This document shows, piece after piece, positions 12,078 to 25,049 of a DNA stretch of 64,000 nucleotides. The stretch lies in assembly GCF_030867095.1 (NCBI RefSeq), contig NC_081824.1, forward strand, positions 51,246,882 through 51,310,881, read 5' to 3'. How positions within the stretch are numbered: the stretch's first letter is position 1; the number at the start of each line of letters is the position of its first letter. This stretch comes from Alligator mississippiensis (taxonomy: Eukaryota; Chordata; Crocodylia; Alligatoridae). Under the pieces are notes generated by a model, which was not told where the DNA came from, did not search any database, and saw nothing but the letters and a program-made list of their open reading frames with translations. The position numbers were made by a program, and so were the translations under genes.

Positions 12078-13591
12078 CAGGGCTGTCCAACTGGCATACT
12101 GCAAGCTGCACATTGCCCACAAGAGGTTAAGTTGTGGCCTCTGGGCTCCTGGATGGCCCTGGTTTCCCTCATTGCTCTGGCTGCAATGGCAACTGGATTC
12201 TCCAAGCTTCCCATCCCTCTTCTGGCTGCTACTTCTTGCCTCTGTCCCAGAGGGCAGGGCAGTTCAGTGCATGGCATGGCATGGCATGGCGAGCCACTTA
12301 ACTAGTTTTGGTGACCTGTTAAGAGTCACACACACATATGCACACACTCCCCTTAGCCGAGCCAGCCTGCCTGCCTCCCTCCCACCCCTGGCCCCAGCCA
12401 GAGCCTGAAGCCAGCACCTGCCAACTGCATCTGCAGCTGGGGTGGCAGGGGTTGGAGCTTGGCTACTGGTCTCCACGCTGTCCCACCCCACCATCAGGGG
12501 TCCTGGCATGCATATACATACATATCTTCTCTCCCACCCCCATGGCTCCCAGGAGCCCCAATGGCAAGGCGAATTAAATAGCACAGAGGTCCACAGCCAG
12601 GCTTCATCCCCCATGGGAAGAGGGTGGTCTCTGCCAGTGCCATGGGGGATGCTGTGTGGAAGGAGCCCTACCTGGTGCTGCGTGGCAGCCAGAGCTGCCA
12701 GGACCTGAGCACAGCTAGCCCAGGCCTGCCATGTGCCAGGTGAGTAGGACTGCTTCTGCCCAGTATCCCCCGTGGTGTCTGTGCCCACAGGCCATGGGTA
12801 TCACCTGCCACCAGAGGCTGGGGCCTGAGTGCAGCTCGCCACAGAGCCTGCAGAGCTGGACTGCATCTCCCAGGTGCCACTGGGGATGCTGGGCAGAAGC
12901 AGCCCTGCCCACCTGGCACCATGGGGGAGCCACGCTCAGGCCCCAGCCTCTGCTAATGCTGCATGATACTAGGGGGCAGGTGGGGCTGCTTCCACTTAGT
13001 GTTCCCTGCAGCACTTGGGAGGTGAAGTCCTTGGGTGGGCCAGACTCATTTCCCACATTGTGGAGTGTTGGCATGCAGACAAGGCTGCTTCCGCCAAGCA
13101 TCTCCCACAGCACCAGCAGAGGCTGGAGCCAGAACCACCACCTGCTCCTGTACCACCCGCCAGCAGAGGCCAGGGCCCAAGTGTGGTTTGCCCAGGGCCT
13201 GCTGTGCAGTGCCACCGCCAGCGCCACTTGCCTGCAGGCCAGATAAAATCAACTGGTGGGCCAGATCTTCCCAGCAGGCTGTATTTTGCCCACCTCTGCT
13301 CTTCAGCCACATGTGGGGGCAAGGATCAGGGCTGCATATGGGGGGGGGAAGGGTGGATTGGGGGCATGTAGTGCAGCTTTGAGGGCGTTTACACAGGCAT
13401 CTGGTGCAGCAGTTGCATGAAGGTGCCCACATTGGTGCATGGTTCAGCAGGGACCTGGATGAAGCATCCATGTGACATGCAGCCTAGTGGTCCATGCCTT
13501 GCCTGGTGAGGTCCACAGAGTTTGAGAGTCCTGCTGGTGCAGCCTCTGTGATTTATGACCCGTGGGGGGGTTAAGAAGTTGGACAGTCCTG
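12078..13591. mobile_element. hAT-like non-autonomous element, GC-rich, about 1.5 kb
   Basis: The left end CAGGGCTGTCCAACT and the right end AGTTGGACAGTCCTG are inverted copies of one another. The GC-rich interior holds loose internal repeats (words such as CCCCAGCCTCTG and GCCATGGGGGA), and near 13,244-13,310 a second terminus-like TATTTTGCCCACCTCTG. There is no transposase frame. No clear target duplication was seen. Many overlapping open frames here come from base composition, not genes. Confidence 0.6.
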
Positions 13592-13959
13592 TACTGACCA
13601 TCAATACTTTGCTACTAGGCTCTTATAACTGAAGGAAATATTCTCTATTAATAATGCTTTAAAACAGAGTAGCTTAGCAAAATAGAAGATAGCTTCTGTT
13701 GCTGTGTATAAGCAGGCTTTGCTGATTTTGAATATTTTTACAATACACTCATCAAAATTGTATCTGAGTGCATAGGGGGCTCTGAGAGATGGAGATAGGC
13801 ACTGTATTTAAATGCCACATGCATTAAGGTCACTCACAAGGCTTGACAGATTTAGAGGATTGTTAGTTTTTTACCAGCCAAATTTTGAAGCAGATTGTAT
13901 ATAACATGGTTAGTGATTTTTCAGACTTGTTTGCATCTTTCCAGAAAGCATTCTAAACC

Positions 13960-14929
13960 AGGTGCTTTAGGGCAAATTGTAAAAGACTAAAAAATAAAGT
14001 CTTATTTGTATATTGTATTGGGGGGTGGGGGGGTTATGGTGGGCTGAAGGAGTGTGTGGGGGAGGTTGTGAGGGGGTGTGCTTGTGTGTGGGGGGGACAA
14101 TGGGATATGTTGAGGGGGTGTATATGTGAGGGGGCTGTGTTGGCAAGGTGGCTTTGTGGGGTGAGTGAGAGTGGGGGGGACCCCCACACACTTCCCCCAT
14201 GTTGCATAGCCCCTAGCGCAAACAGCAGCAGCAGGAGGCTGGTGCTTGGGGCCAGCAGAGGTGCTGTCTCCCAGAGGTGCATGGTTTCAGCCAACACTCC
14301 ATGTGGTGGCGAGGAGTATAACCCAGCTGGAGCTGCATGCGGCACATGTGCAGCTCTCAGCACTCATGTGCCACTGGGGGAAACCCCGCAGATTGGAACC
14401 AGCTGCCTTCGCCACTTACTACCATGCAGGTCCCAAGACTCCACTGGGAGTGGAGGGGAACCCTGACCCTTGCTTCCCAACTGAGTCCTGGGCAGGTTGG
14501 CCAGGCTGCGCTCCTTGCTACCACGTGCAGCACTGGCTGGTGCCGTATGCCACCGGGCAGCAGTGCCTGTATGGCCCCCAAGCACCAGCCCCCTGCTGCT
14601 GCTGCTGGCAGTGGGATCTGTGCACCATGGGGGGGGGGTTCCTGCACTTCTGCCCAGCTACAACACCCCCTCTCCTCCCCCCACCCCCGCTGCTTCCGTA
14701 CCTGGTACCCAGAGCAAGCAGGATGCCAAGGAAGCTAAGCAGGGCCCCCAGCTGCTGCAAAAGCTGGGTTCTGGCTGAGCCAGGACTTTCTGCCCACGAG
14801 GGTGGGAGCAAGGTATGCAGGATGGGCAGGGTACAATTAGTCAATTGCCTCCCACAGCCTGGATGAAATTGTCTGGTGGGCCGGATCTGGCCCTTGGGCT
14901 GTATTTTGCCCACCCTTGCTCTACCTGTT
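13960..14929. mobile_element. hAT-like GC-rich element remnant
   Basis: Ends with GGGCTGTATTTTGCCCACCC followed by TTGCTC, a terminus of the same type as the one at 13,300. A G-rich run (about 14,018-14,180) and a GC-rich interior precede it. The left end was not found. Confidence 0.4.
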
Positions 14930-16516
14930 GGTTTATGCCTAGTGTCACAAGGTATTCATGATGGCTTTGTTGGTTTGTGACTGAAATATTACAAGTTGAA
15001 CAAAGATATAACTTTTATATGCCATCTAAGAGCTCTTATATATCCATTTAAGATATTTAGAATGTAGAACTAAGATAACATGTCACATCCCTTTCTTGGT
15101 ACTCTTGCTAGCTTTGTGTGGTCATTTCACAGAAAATCTAATCATGACAGCACATCACTAAGCTCATTCTTCTAATCTTTAGAAACATGAACAAGAATTG
15201 AACTAATTAAAAAATAAATAATTTAAAACAAATTATAACCTTAGAATCTTTATATAGTTCTGCTTTAGTAAAGAGCCTATTCTTCCTCTGTCATTATTTA
15301 GGCTGACAAAAATAGGTAAATAGTTTGATGCAAGAAATAGAGCATTTCCAAGAAAATAGTTCAGCCTTATCATTTAAATTTTTCCTATGAAGGGCTTTGA
15401 AATATTAGGTCTGAACGATACTCTATGGTGTTTCTAGGTTGCTAGAACTCAAAGCACGTGGGAAACTGTTGTGAAAAATAAAATTTCACAGATTCCTCAA
15501 GATTTTCACATTCAGGACCAGTTATTGGTCAAATCCTTATTACTAATAGTGCTGCAGATTTCAAATGCCAATGAGACTTTGAAATCAATTAGATTACCTG
15601 ATGAGGCTAGAACATTTTGCCTTATTGTGAATGACACTTTATACAGAAGTACCTCAAAATGTTTCACAGTGAGTCATACCAAAATGACCATCCATTATAA
15701 TGTAATATTGATGCAGTTGATAGAAACTAATAAGAAAGAATGATACTGCAGAATTCCCTTCCATGTTGCATTGAAAATTTACCCCACTTTGTACCAACTG
15801 CTTCTGGAAAACAAAAGGCATAATTTTAATGTATTTACAGAGTCTTTCTACAGTAATTTCCTGTAGATATTTCCCTAATTTTCCAACTGAATTTGTAAGA
15901 TAGTATCCTGTATTTCTCAGAAGTCTGTGCTATGTAAAGCTATGGTATCCTGCTTCTAGAAGAGTCATAGTTTCCCATAAAATGACTAAGCTGTCTCACT
16001 CATTCTATAAATCTCTTCTGCAATAATCACATTTCAACATTCCTTGTGCAGGGTCTAATCCTGTTCCTACTGAGATTTCTGGTAAATCTCACAGTGCCTG
16101 CAATGGGAACAGGACTAGACCTTACAACTAGAGGTATACAGAATAACAAAGGCATTATTTTGAATTACACATTTGGTATTAGAACATTTGTAATTCTCTT
16201 TGGTTTTTAGTTTAGTCCAAGGTAATTTGCACTGATGTCTTTCAGTAATCTGACTAACTCAGTTTAGAGTGCCATAAACAAAGCAATAAAAATCAATGAC
16301 TGTCACTAGGAACAACCTGAAGTGAAATGTTCTGCTTCATAGCTGCTTGGTAGAGGAACATTCCAAAGAGAACTGGGATCATTAGCAGTGGGCACGTTGA
16401 CCAGTTCATTAATGCGTCTTAGGTACTGCGCATTTAATTTAGTACTTGCTTAATACAGTACTTATTAAATGAGCAGTGGCTAGAGTTACTGTGCACTAGC
16501 ACATGGTTATTTTGTG

Positions 16517-16956
16517 ATGCTTACTTCACATTAGTCTAATAACACTGCGCAGTAGGCCAACAATTTTTAACCACCACACAACTCAGAGGTGTAGGAGGCG
16601 CACAGGGGTGCACATGCACCCGCCGAGAGCAAGTGCTCTCAGCTTAGGCAATGGGTAGTGGAGGCAGGCAGAACACTGATGCCCCACCTCCGGAGAAGTG
16701 CCACTGGAATTTCCAGGCTCAGCATCTGGCTGTGGGGAGACCCCTGCCCAGCCCCGACACTGCTGTGGCCACCTGCAGACAGTCTCCGCTTGGTCTGCCC
16801 TTGCCACTGATGTCAGCATGGCCGCCTGTGGGCGGTCCATCGACACGCCCCACCACTGCCTGCAGACAGTCATTTTGCCCCCCCAGCCTCGGGAGGCACA
16901 TGTCGCGTATGACGCTACTGCACAGTGTTATTAGGCTAACGCGCAGTAAGCATCTT
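16517..16956. mobile_element. MITE with 40-bp inverted repeats (CATCTACACAAGATG family)
   Basis: GATGCTTACTTCACATTAGT (continuing to GCGCAGTAG) at the left is mirrored by CTACTGCACAGTGTTATTAG (continuing to GTAAGCATC) at the right, about 34 of 40 positions pairing. Related ends are seen near 26,800 and at 39,213-39,460. The GC-rich block 16,590-16,900 between the arms may itself be an insertion. Confidence 0.6.
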
Positions 16957-19929
16957 GCGTAGAAACTCTTGGTTGCATACATATGGTAGTCAGTATCAAA
17001 ATTTGTTAATTAAAGCATACATGCATGTAATAACAATTATGTCGTAGTAATACTATGCTGGTACTATATGATTGCGTAGCATGGACCTGATCTTGCTCCT
17101 ACTAGAAGTAATGACAAAGCTCCCACTGACTTAATTGAAAATGGAATTAGACCTATTGAATGGCTAATCTCTCATGTTGTGAATTTGTAATATTTTACAA
17201 GAGGAAGGAGAAATAATCTTATAATGCCATCTGCCAGCTTTGAAGCTGAATGGAATGGACTATGTCAGTTATAGGGAGGGCTGTCTTTAAAGTGACTTTG
17301 CTGTTTATTTGTCTTATTCTGGCTTTCTGGTTGCTTAGTAACAAACATTTTTTTGTGCAAAACTGCAGTATGTGAAATTTTAACAGGTTGGTAAAACTTA
17401 AGCATCCAATTAATATACATTTGCTCTACACAGTATTTAAATGAAATGGCCACTTCCATTTTTTCCTTCTGCAGGCTGTGGTTTTAGAGAAGCAGGGAGA
17501 GATATGTATTTGTGAACAGAGATGAACAGTAAGTTTGAGGTATAGTACTTCTGAAATAAGTAGTTTGTCTTTTCAGATAGATAATATGGTATTTGTAAAC
17601 TTATAAAAGAAAATATACATTTGGTTTTTAATAAACCATACATAACCCACCCTCTTTAGTTAATTAATGTTTGTGAACAATTACATCTTTTCCAATTAAA
17701 CCACCAAAACATTCAGTGTCAAACATTTGACTTCAAGCTTCCCAGGCAGTAAAGCAAAGAATGTTGAACAGGAGACCAGGTACACTCCACACTTAAATCC
17801 AGACTTTGAGAGCCCGGTGAGGAAATTCCCACAGAAATATGAACCTGAACCAGCTACTACAGCATCCTAAGTGGGGAGCAAGTTTCCGATCAATTAGAGT
17901 AAGCCCATTGGTACATGTAGATTCAGTGTCGAACTATGAAGTCTCATAACAGTGGAGCTATATGGCAGGCCCAAAGAGGTAATAAAGCTTCTCTGTTCCA
18001 GTTACAAGTTCATAGGTAAAACTGATCAGGGATTTTTTGATGTGCTGATTTTTTTAACCAGAAAATTCCAGTGCATCATAATTGAAACTTTTTTTCTTCC
18101 ATGGAAAGGGAGGTCTTGGCAAATTTTCCCTTTCAAAACCTTTTTGGAAAATAGTTAAAAGTCACAAAAAATCCTTTTTTTGAAATTTCAGTTAAAAGGT
18201 AGATTTTTCATTGGTTCTAAAGGGACTTTTTTAATGTGTTTTTAATGTGTATACACTTTTTTAAAGTGTATTTTTTTTAAAAACCATTAAAAAAGGATAA
18301 AATGGAAGGGGAATGTTTCGGAATTACCAAACAAAACATTCTGATTGATCCAAGTGGAAGTTTTAGATACTTAGTTCATTAACATTTTCCATATTTCAGC
18401 TTTTTGGGTCTCCGAGTTTGTCTTGTAAGACTATTTCCTATCCAGCTCTCCTCTACTCTACTTCCCCCAGGAACACAAAATTAAATCTGGCCCTAATACA
18501 TATTGTATCCTTATCACATCTTCGTACCAAGACATTACTACTCCAGGTCTCCAGTCCCATGAACGAAGATGATGAATTAGCACATGATTCTATACTAGAT
18601 AACACCAGCTGCCTTTGAGATGGTATTGTCTAACTTACATATGAATGTTGTGTTCTGTAGAGAAATGGGAAGGCTTCAAGGGAGTGCTGCTTGCCAACCC
18701 CTTTCCATATGATGACATTTCTTCCAAAGGAAACCCTAGATCCCATCAGTATAAAGCATGGCTGCATCTCCCCACATGCTTAAATAACACAATTACTATT
18801 TCAAGCTTCTAAGTGGATATCTACACTTTATTTTCTAAACATAATAATGTTGTGGGTTGCTTTTATTAATGGAGATCCTGACAGAGTATTTGTACAGCTT
18901 GTTCACTATAGCTGCTAATGAATACAAAAGGAAAAACAAAGCCAGCTACTGACAAACAATATTAACTACTTTAATGTAAATTATTATTAGTTCTTGTCAC
19001 TGTATATATGATACAGCATTAAACAACTCTTTTACTTGCGCAGGCATCTGAGCAATATTTTGTCTTCTATGAGTTTATGGCAGGCAGAATCTCTTAGATA
19101 GGGCATGACTATCCAGCAGCCCTCATTCAAGCAAGACTCTCATTGACTTCTGAGAGAATTTTGTGTGCAGGACCAGTCCTTACTTTCTCTCCTACAGGTA
19201 GAGGATCTTGGGGTTTTCCTTTCCTTCATCACAGATGTTTAGTTTTACCTTTCTGACTTCTTTCAGCACTTGTTGGCGAGGATGCTAACAGGCGGGCAAG
19301 TATTATCTTTGGGGGACTGTCACAATAAATTGCAAGAAAAGTCAAAGTCTGATCAGTGGTGGGGGATGCCAAGTCCATGAAACCATAAGGGAAAAATACT
19401 TAAATAGATTATGTTACTTCATGTGGCTTGCTTTAATTTGCAAGTACACTGTTCTCAGCCATATCCTATGTATTTAAAAGACCTGTTGTCGCCCCTGTAG
19501 ATACACTGCAGCAGCAAATAGAAGTGGGTACTGTGGGTCCTCTGATGTTCCTTCTAGAAAAGCAGCAAGAGCACAGCACTTCAGAGTTGCCTTAATAAAG
19601 CAATTAAGATACTTTCATGACTTCTTTCTCCAAACCAAGAGGAAGGTGGAAACAATTACTGTTGTGTGACTATTAGTGTCTAACTTCTCACAGTAGCCTC
19701 GGTAGTTTATACTTTAACTTGGCAGCTTTTAAGACTGACAGTGAAATTATTTCATCTGTTTACTATCACATCCGCACACCACATGCAAAAATCCTGAAAG
19801 CTCATAACTCATTGATATATTTTTTAAAATATAAATAGAATCTATGATTCCTGTGATAGCCATGATAAACAGCTCCAATTATCCCTGACTGGCAGAGTGG
19901 GTTTTGTCAAAACATGCATGATTATTATT

Positions 19930-20450
19930 TGTCTGACTGCAGTGCCCACAAGCCCAAATAATGTCCTGAAACCACACTGTGAAGGCACTATATGAAACAT
20001 GGTCCCCACACCAAACAGCTTACAGCTGAAGTCTAAAGCAAGAGATACATAGTGAAGGACAGAGAAACGCTGGGTCAGTTCAATAGACTGTAGTCGTAGC
20101 ATATCATCAACTTGAATCTTTTTCAAGTTCTTTATAAGCATCAAAGCAAAACAAAGTTTTAAGGAGGGATTTGAAGAAAGAAAACGAGGTAGTCATGGAC
20201 ATTTACAGGAAGCTCAAGCTAACTGTGAGCAGGAGCATAAGAGAAAGCATGAAAGTATTTGAAAATCTATGAAGTGGGTGATGGAAGCAGGGGATGAAGT
20301 GGGTGCCACAGGCTAATTAGAGGTGTGAACTGGTATCTTAGTACATACAGAATGAGAGATGGTAGACAGGGGGGGATAGACTGTGAAGGACTCTGAAAAT
20401 GAAGAACAGTAGCTCAAGTTTGATCGTGGGCTTTTTTCAAGCCTCTCGTC
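19930..20450. repeat. Old interspersed repeat (ACAGCTTACA type plus purine-rich part)
   Basis: The words CATGGTCCCCACACCAAACAG and CTTACAGCTGAAGTCTAA resemble the old amniote repeat with GGTCCCTGCCCCAAAGAGCTTACAATCTAA. It is followed by a purine-rich stretch like the one at 33.7-35.5 kb. Family name not assigned. Confidence 0.35.
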
Positions 20451-22325
20451 TTGTATATTTGCTTTGACCTCACATATTATTCCATTAGCCTGACACCAGA
20501 CAAATCTTAAGCTCTATCTGTTCCAATTGAAGTCAATAAGAAAACTTCAGTGGGAGCAGGAGCAGGCCTTTAGTCTCAGCCACCTCTTCTCAAATTGAGT
20601 AATGTTTTTCTTGTAAAGTAAAGATCCACTCAGGATGAGTAATGATGGTAGAATTGGGCTTTTAGCTATTCATGCAAGGTGCAGATATTGGAGCTTCCTC
20701 CTCTACAGACTTTACATAGAAAGGATTTTTTTGGTTGGCTGGTTTTTGGTTTTCTGATTTATATTGTTTTCCAGATCTTCCTCTGCAGCTTTCTAATCGT
20801 TGTTGTCAAATAAAATGTAAACTCTTGAAATTGTACATCCCTGAAAAATAAGAAAACAGACCTTCAGTCCAGCCTTGTGATGCATCTCATCTTCACTCAG
20901 TGTTCCATAAAGGGTATTCATGATCATTCTCTCTGCCTTTTTAATGGTATTTTTCCCCCCAGGCTACAGCTTCATGTCAGTTAATCTGTCAAAAAGGTCT
21001 ATTTGCAGATTAACAGGTGAAATTCATCCAGAGGGCCAGCTCTTTTGGGGTTCATGCATGGTGCATAGGTCTTGAACTGGGCTTCTGCATAGGAGGGAAT
21101 TTGCCTTTTATAGTGCTGCAGCTAGACTGCCTCAATTTGTCATAAGAGCCCCAGGTAATTGTTCTCCTTAGCCAAGTCCTAGTTACCTATATGACAGCCC
21201 ATGCATGTACAAGCTTCAGACTGAATGAGGCCACGCAGATCACTCAACTGTCGCATTCGAGTCTTGATGCACACACTGGCTTGCAACTCTGTAAAATTAA
21301 GTTAACTCTCTAAACAGATATATCCCTATAGTTGTCTAAGAAGAATACAATTTGGTAGAATCACTGTTTTTAAAACTTCTATTGTTAATTCTAAAGTTTA
21401 ATACTGACTTACAGTTACAGTGATTTGTTTAATGATGACCTGTTGGTCACATTTTGCACTTTTATTTAAATCATGTCGCATTAATTTATAATTTAAAAAA
21501 ATAAAATACAATGTACTGCATTTAGCATTTTGTTCCCTTTTACTGGATCCCAGTCTGGATTTTTAGTGCTTCTAAAGGGAATAAAATAGTCATTTATGTC
21601 AAAGATGTAATGTTTAGTCTGAGAAATGAGGAATCCAACTATGTGGGTCTTTGTTTTCCTCCCAGGTATTATTTTGTACTTTATAAAAACAGCCCTATCT
21701 TCTAACAGGTCTCAGACTGTCATTTCTTATGTATGTCAACTTTTCCCCTCCAGAATGTGTCATACTTTGTCCAGGTCATTTATTCTGGGTGTTTTTACAT
21801 GGTTGTAATTGTACTGTACATCTTGCAGCCCAGGGGATGATTAATACAGTCATTTAAGTCATATGTCTCTCTTAATAGCATGCACAATAAGCACGCCTCA
21901 ATTTGCAGGGAAGGAACTTTTCAGCCTTTGGCTTGGGATTTCACCTCTGTTTTCAGGATGCTTCATAGCGAGGCAGACATCTAGCATGGATGGGGTGAGG
22001 AAGCAGCAGATAGATTAAAAAATGAAAAGGCAGTGTAGAGGAAGACACCCTTTATGTGGAATCCGCTTTTTGGCTTCGAATTTGGAGACCCTCTCTCTTC
22101 TATTTCTATGACCATACAGAGGTAGATCAAATACTTCCTCTCTTCCCTTCGAGGGAAGATTTAAGATGAGATTCAGTCTTCATTCCTGCTACCCAGGGCA
22201 CTGACACCATCATATCTTAAGATTCAGTGGAAAGAGGACTGTTTTTTTTTTAATCTGACTGTAAAGAACCATGTACAGCTGTGGTATTGTGCAGTAACAA
22301 CTATTTTTTCTATGAAATTTTGCAG

Positions 22326-22554
22326 GTTGTGTCTGGGTGACAAGACAATCCTTTAAAAATGAAAAAGTTCACACTCTTTGATTTTGTAAATGATAATTCC
22401 CTGCAAATTGGAGAGACCTCATGGATACAGGGTCTTCCTAAGGATGACAGTGAACTAGAAAGGCTTCTGAAACTAAATGAACATGTGCTAGTAAACTGGC
22501 CTGTGGGAGAAAGAAAGACAGAGAAGCACCTTGTTAAAGTTATATACATGAGTG
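22326..22554 (+). CDS. BEND6: BEND6 exon with start codon and N-terminal domain
   Basis: The acceptor is TTTTGCAG before 22326 and the donor is GTGAGT at 22555. The first ATG at 22359 follows a TAA and starts MKKFTLFDFVNDN; the segment contains ETSWIQGL and LVNWPVGE. The exon ends one base into a codon, which joins in phase to the next exon. Human BEND6 as I recall it starts later, at the MQKI in the next exon, so this exon gives an N-terminal extension of about 80 residues. Its fit to the N-terminal domain of other BEN proteins argues that it is real. Confidence 0.8.
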
Positions 22555-25011
22555 GTGAGTGCAGCTACAAAGCATCCAGTTTATAAGAGATTTATTTCAA
22601 TTGTGAGATCTCACTTGCTAACTCCAAAGTAGCATCATCTGCTTGGGCATTTTTTTCCTCCACTTTAGATGACCCTCAGGAGCTGGTTGAAATGATGCAA
22701 AAGATATTGCAGGCAGATGAAATCACAAAAATACAAGTGCTTGGAAAAGGCAAGAGAAAGAGGATTGAGATGATATTCTCAGAAAGTGAAGACAGTGACC
22801 TGGATAAAGAGCAGGTGCGTTATCAGTTTCTTTTTTGATACTGCTGATTTAGGAAAGCTAATCTCAATGCACTCAGGCGATTAGTCAAGGACACACTGCA
22901 GAGTAGGAGTTTTGAAGGGATGGGAGCCCAAGAAGGGTGGCTGTGCCTTAAGGAAACGATCCTTCGGGCACAAAGCAAGACGATCCCTGAGCGAGGCAAA
23001 AAAGGGAAAGGGGCCAGGAGGCTTCCATGGCTGACCAGAGAAATCCAGGGCAGCCTAAGGGCCAAAAGGGGAGCACATAAAAAGTGGAAACAGGGTGAGA
23101 TCACTAAAGATGAATATACCTCCTCTGCTCGTGCTTGTAGGGAGGCAGTTAGACGGGCCAAAGCTACCATGGAGCTGAGGATGGCAACCCAAGTAAAAGA
23201 CAACAAGAAATTGTTTTTTAGATATATTGGGAGTAAAAGGAAGGCCCAGGGAGGAATAGGACCCCTGCTAAATGGGCAGAAACAATTGGTGACAGACAGG
23301 GGGGACAAGGCTGAACTCCTCAACGAGTTCTTTGCCTCAGTGTTCCTCAGTGAGGGGCACGACAAGTCTCTCACTGGGGTTGTAGAGAGGCAGCAGCAAG
23401 GTGCCAGACTTCCATACGTAGATCCTGAGGTGGTGCAGAGTCACTTGGAAGAACTGGATGCCTTTAAGTCGGCAGGCCCGGATGAGCTCCATTCGAGGGT
23501 GCTGAAGGCACTGGCCGACATCATTGCAGAGCCACTGGCGGGAATATTCGAACGCTCATGGCGCACGGACCAAGTCCCGGAGGACTGGAAAAGGGCTAAC
23601 GTGGTCCCCATTTTCAAAAAGGGGAGGAAGGAGGACCCGGGCAACTATAGGCCAGTCAGTCTCACCTCCATCCTTGGTAAAGTCTTTGAAAAAGTTATCA
23701 AGGCTCACATTTGTGAGAGCCCGGCAGGGCAAATTATGCTGAGGGGAAACCAGCACGGGTTTGTGGCGGGCAGATCGTGCCTGACCAATCTAGTCTCTTT
23801 CTATGACCAGGTTATGAAACGCCTGGACACAGGAGGAGGGGTGGATGTCGTATACTTAGACTTCAGGAAGGCCTTCGATACGGTATCCCACCCCATACTG
23901 GTGAACAAGTTAAGAGGCTGTGACGTGGATGACTACACAGTCCGGTGGGTGGCGAATTGGCTAGAGGGTCGCACCCAAAGAGTCATGGTGGATGGGTCGG
24001 TCTCGACCTGGAAGGGTGTGGGCAGTGGGGTCCCGCAGGGCTCGGTCCTTGGACCGATACTCTTTAATGTCTTCATCAGTGACTTGGACGAGGGAGTCAA
24101 ATGTACTCTGTCCAAGTTTGCAGACGACACAAAGCTATGGGGAGAAGTGGACATGCCGGAAGGCAGGGAACAGCTGCAGGCAGACCTGGATAGGTTGGAC
24201 AAGTGGGCAGAAAACAACAGGATGCAGTTCAACAAGGAGAAATGCAAAGTGCTGCACCTAGGGAGGAAAAATGTCCAGCACACCTACAGCCTAGGGAATG
24301 ACCTGCTGGGTGGCACAGAGGTGGAAAGGGATCTTGGAGTCCTAGTGGACTCCAAGATGAACATGAGCCGGCAGTGTGACGAAGCCATCAGAAAAGCCAA
24401 TGGCACTTTATCGTGCATCAGCAGATGCATGACAAATAGGTCCAGGGAGGTGATACTTCCCCTCTATAGGGCGCTGGTCAGACCGCAGTTGGAGTACTGC
24501 GTGCAATTCTGGGCGCCACACTTCAAGAAGGATGCGGATAACCTGGAGAGGGTCCAGAGAAGGGCAACTCGTATGGTCAAGGGCCTGCAGACCAAGCCCT
24601 ATGAGGAGAGACTAGAGAAACTGGACCTTTTCAGCCTCCGCAAGAGAAGGTTGAGAGGCGACCTTGTGGCTGCCTATAAGTTCATCACGGGGGCACAGAA
24701 GGGAATTGGTGAGGTTTTATTCACCAAGGTGCCCCCGGGGGTTACAAGAAACAATGGCCACAAGCTAACAGAGAGCAGATTTAGATTGGACATTAGGAAG
24801 AACTTCTTCACAGTTCGAGTGGCCAAGGTCTGGAACAGGCTCCCAAGGGAGGTGGTGCTCTCCCCTACCCTGGGGGTCTTCAAGAGGAGGTTAGATGAGT
24901 ATCTAGCTGGGGTCATCTAGACCCAGCACTCTTTCCTGCTTATGCAGGGGGTCGGACTCGATCTATTGAGGTCCCTTCCGAGCTAACATCTATGAATCTA
25001 TGCTGTGCCTG

Positions 25012-25049
<38 letters not shown>

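Larger units (their letters stand above)
4323..22325 (+). other. BEND6: Inferred BEND6 intron 1
   Basis: From the candidate exon 1 donor to the acceptor at 22326. Beyond the repeats listed separately I see nothing supportable in 4,620-7,589, 7,845-8,660, 11,281-12,077, 13,592-13,960, 14,930-16,516, 16,957-19,900 or 20,460-22,325. Within the first of these, 6,480-7,060 is purine-rich (AG on the plus strand) and resembles the repeat at 33.7-35.5 kb. Confidence 0.45.

Noticed and set aside
12264-13471. Several frames of 100-174 codons
   Set aside because: They overlap one another in many frames within a GC-rich non-autonomous hAT-like element and share no recognisable domain.
15471-15743. A 90-codon open frame in AT-rich DNA
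   Set aside because: No splice context, no domain, and composition like its surroundings.
22920-24920. A 666-codon frame as a host gene
   Set aside because: It is the CR1 reverse transcriptase; the same text occurs on the other strand at 9-10.3 kb.
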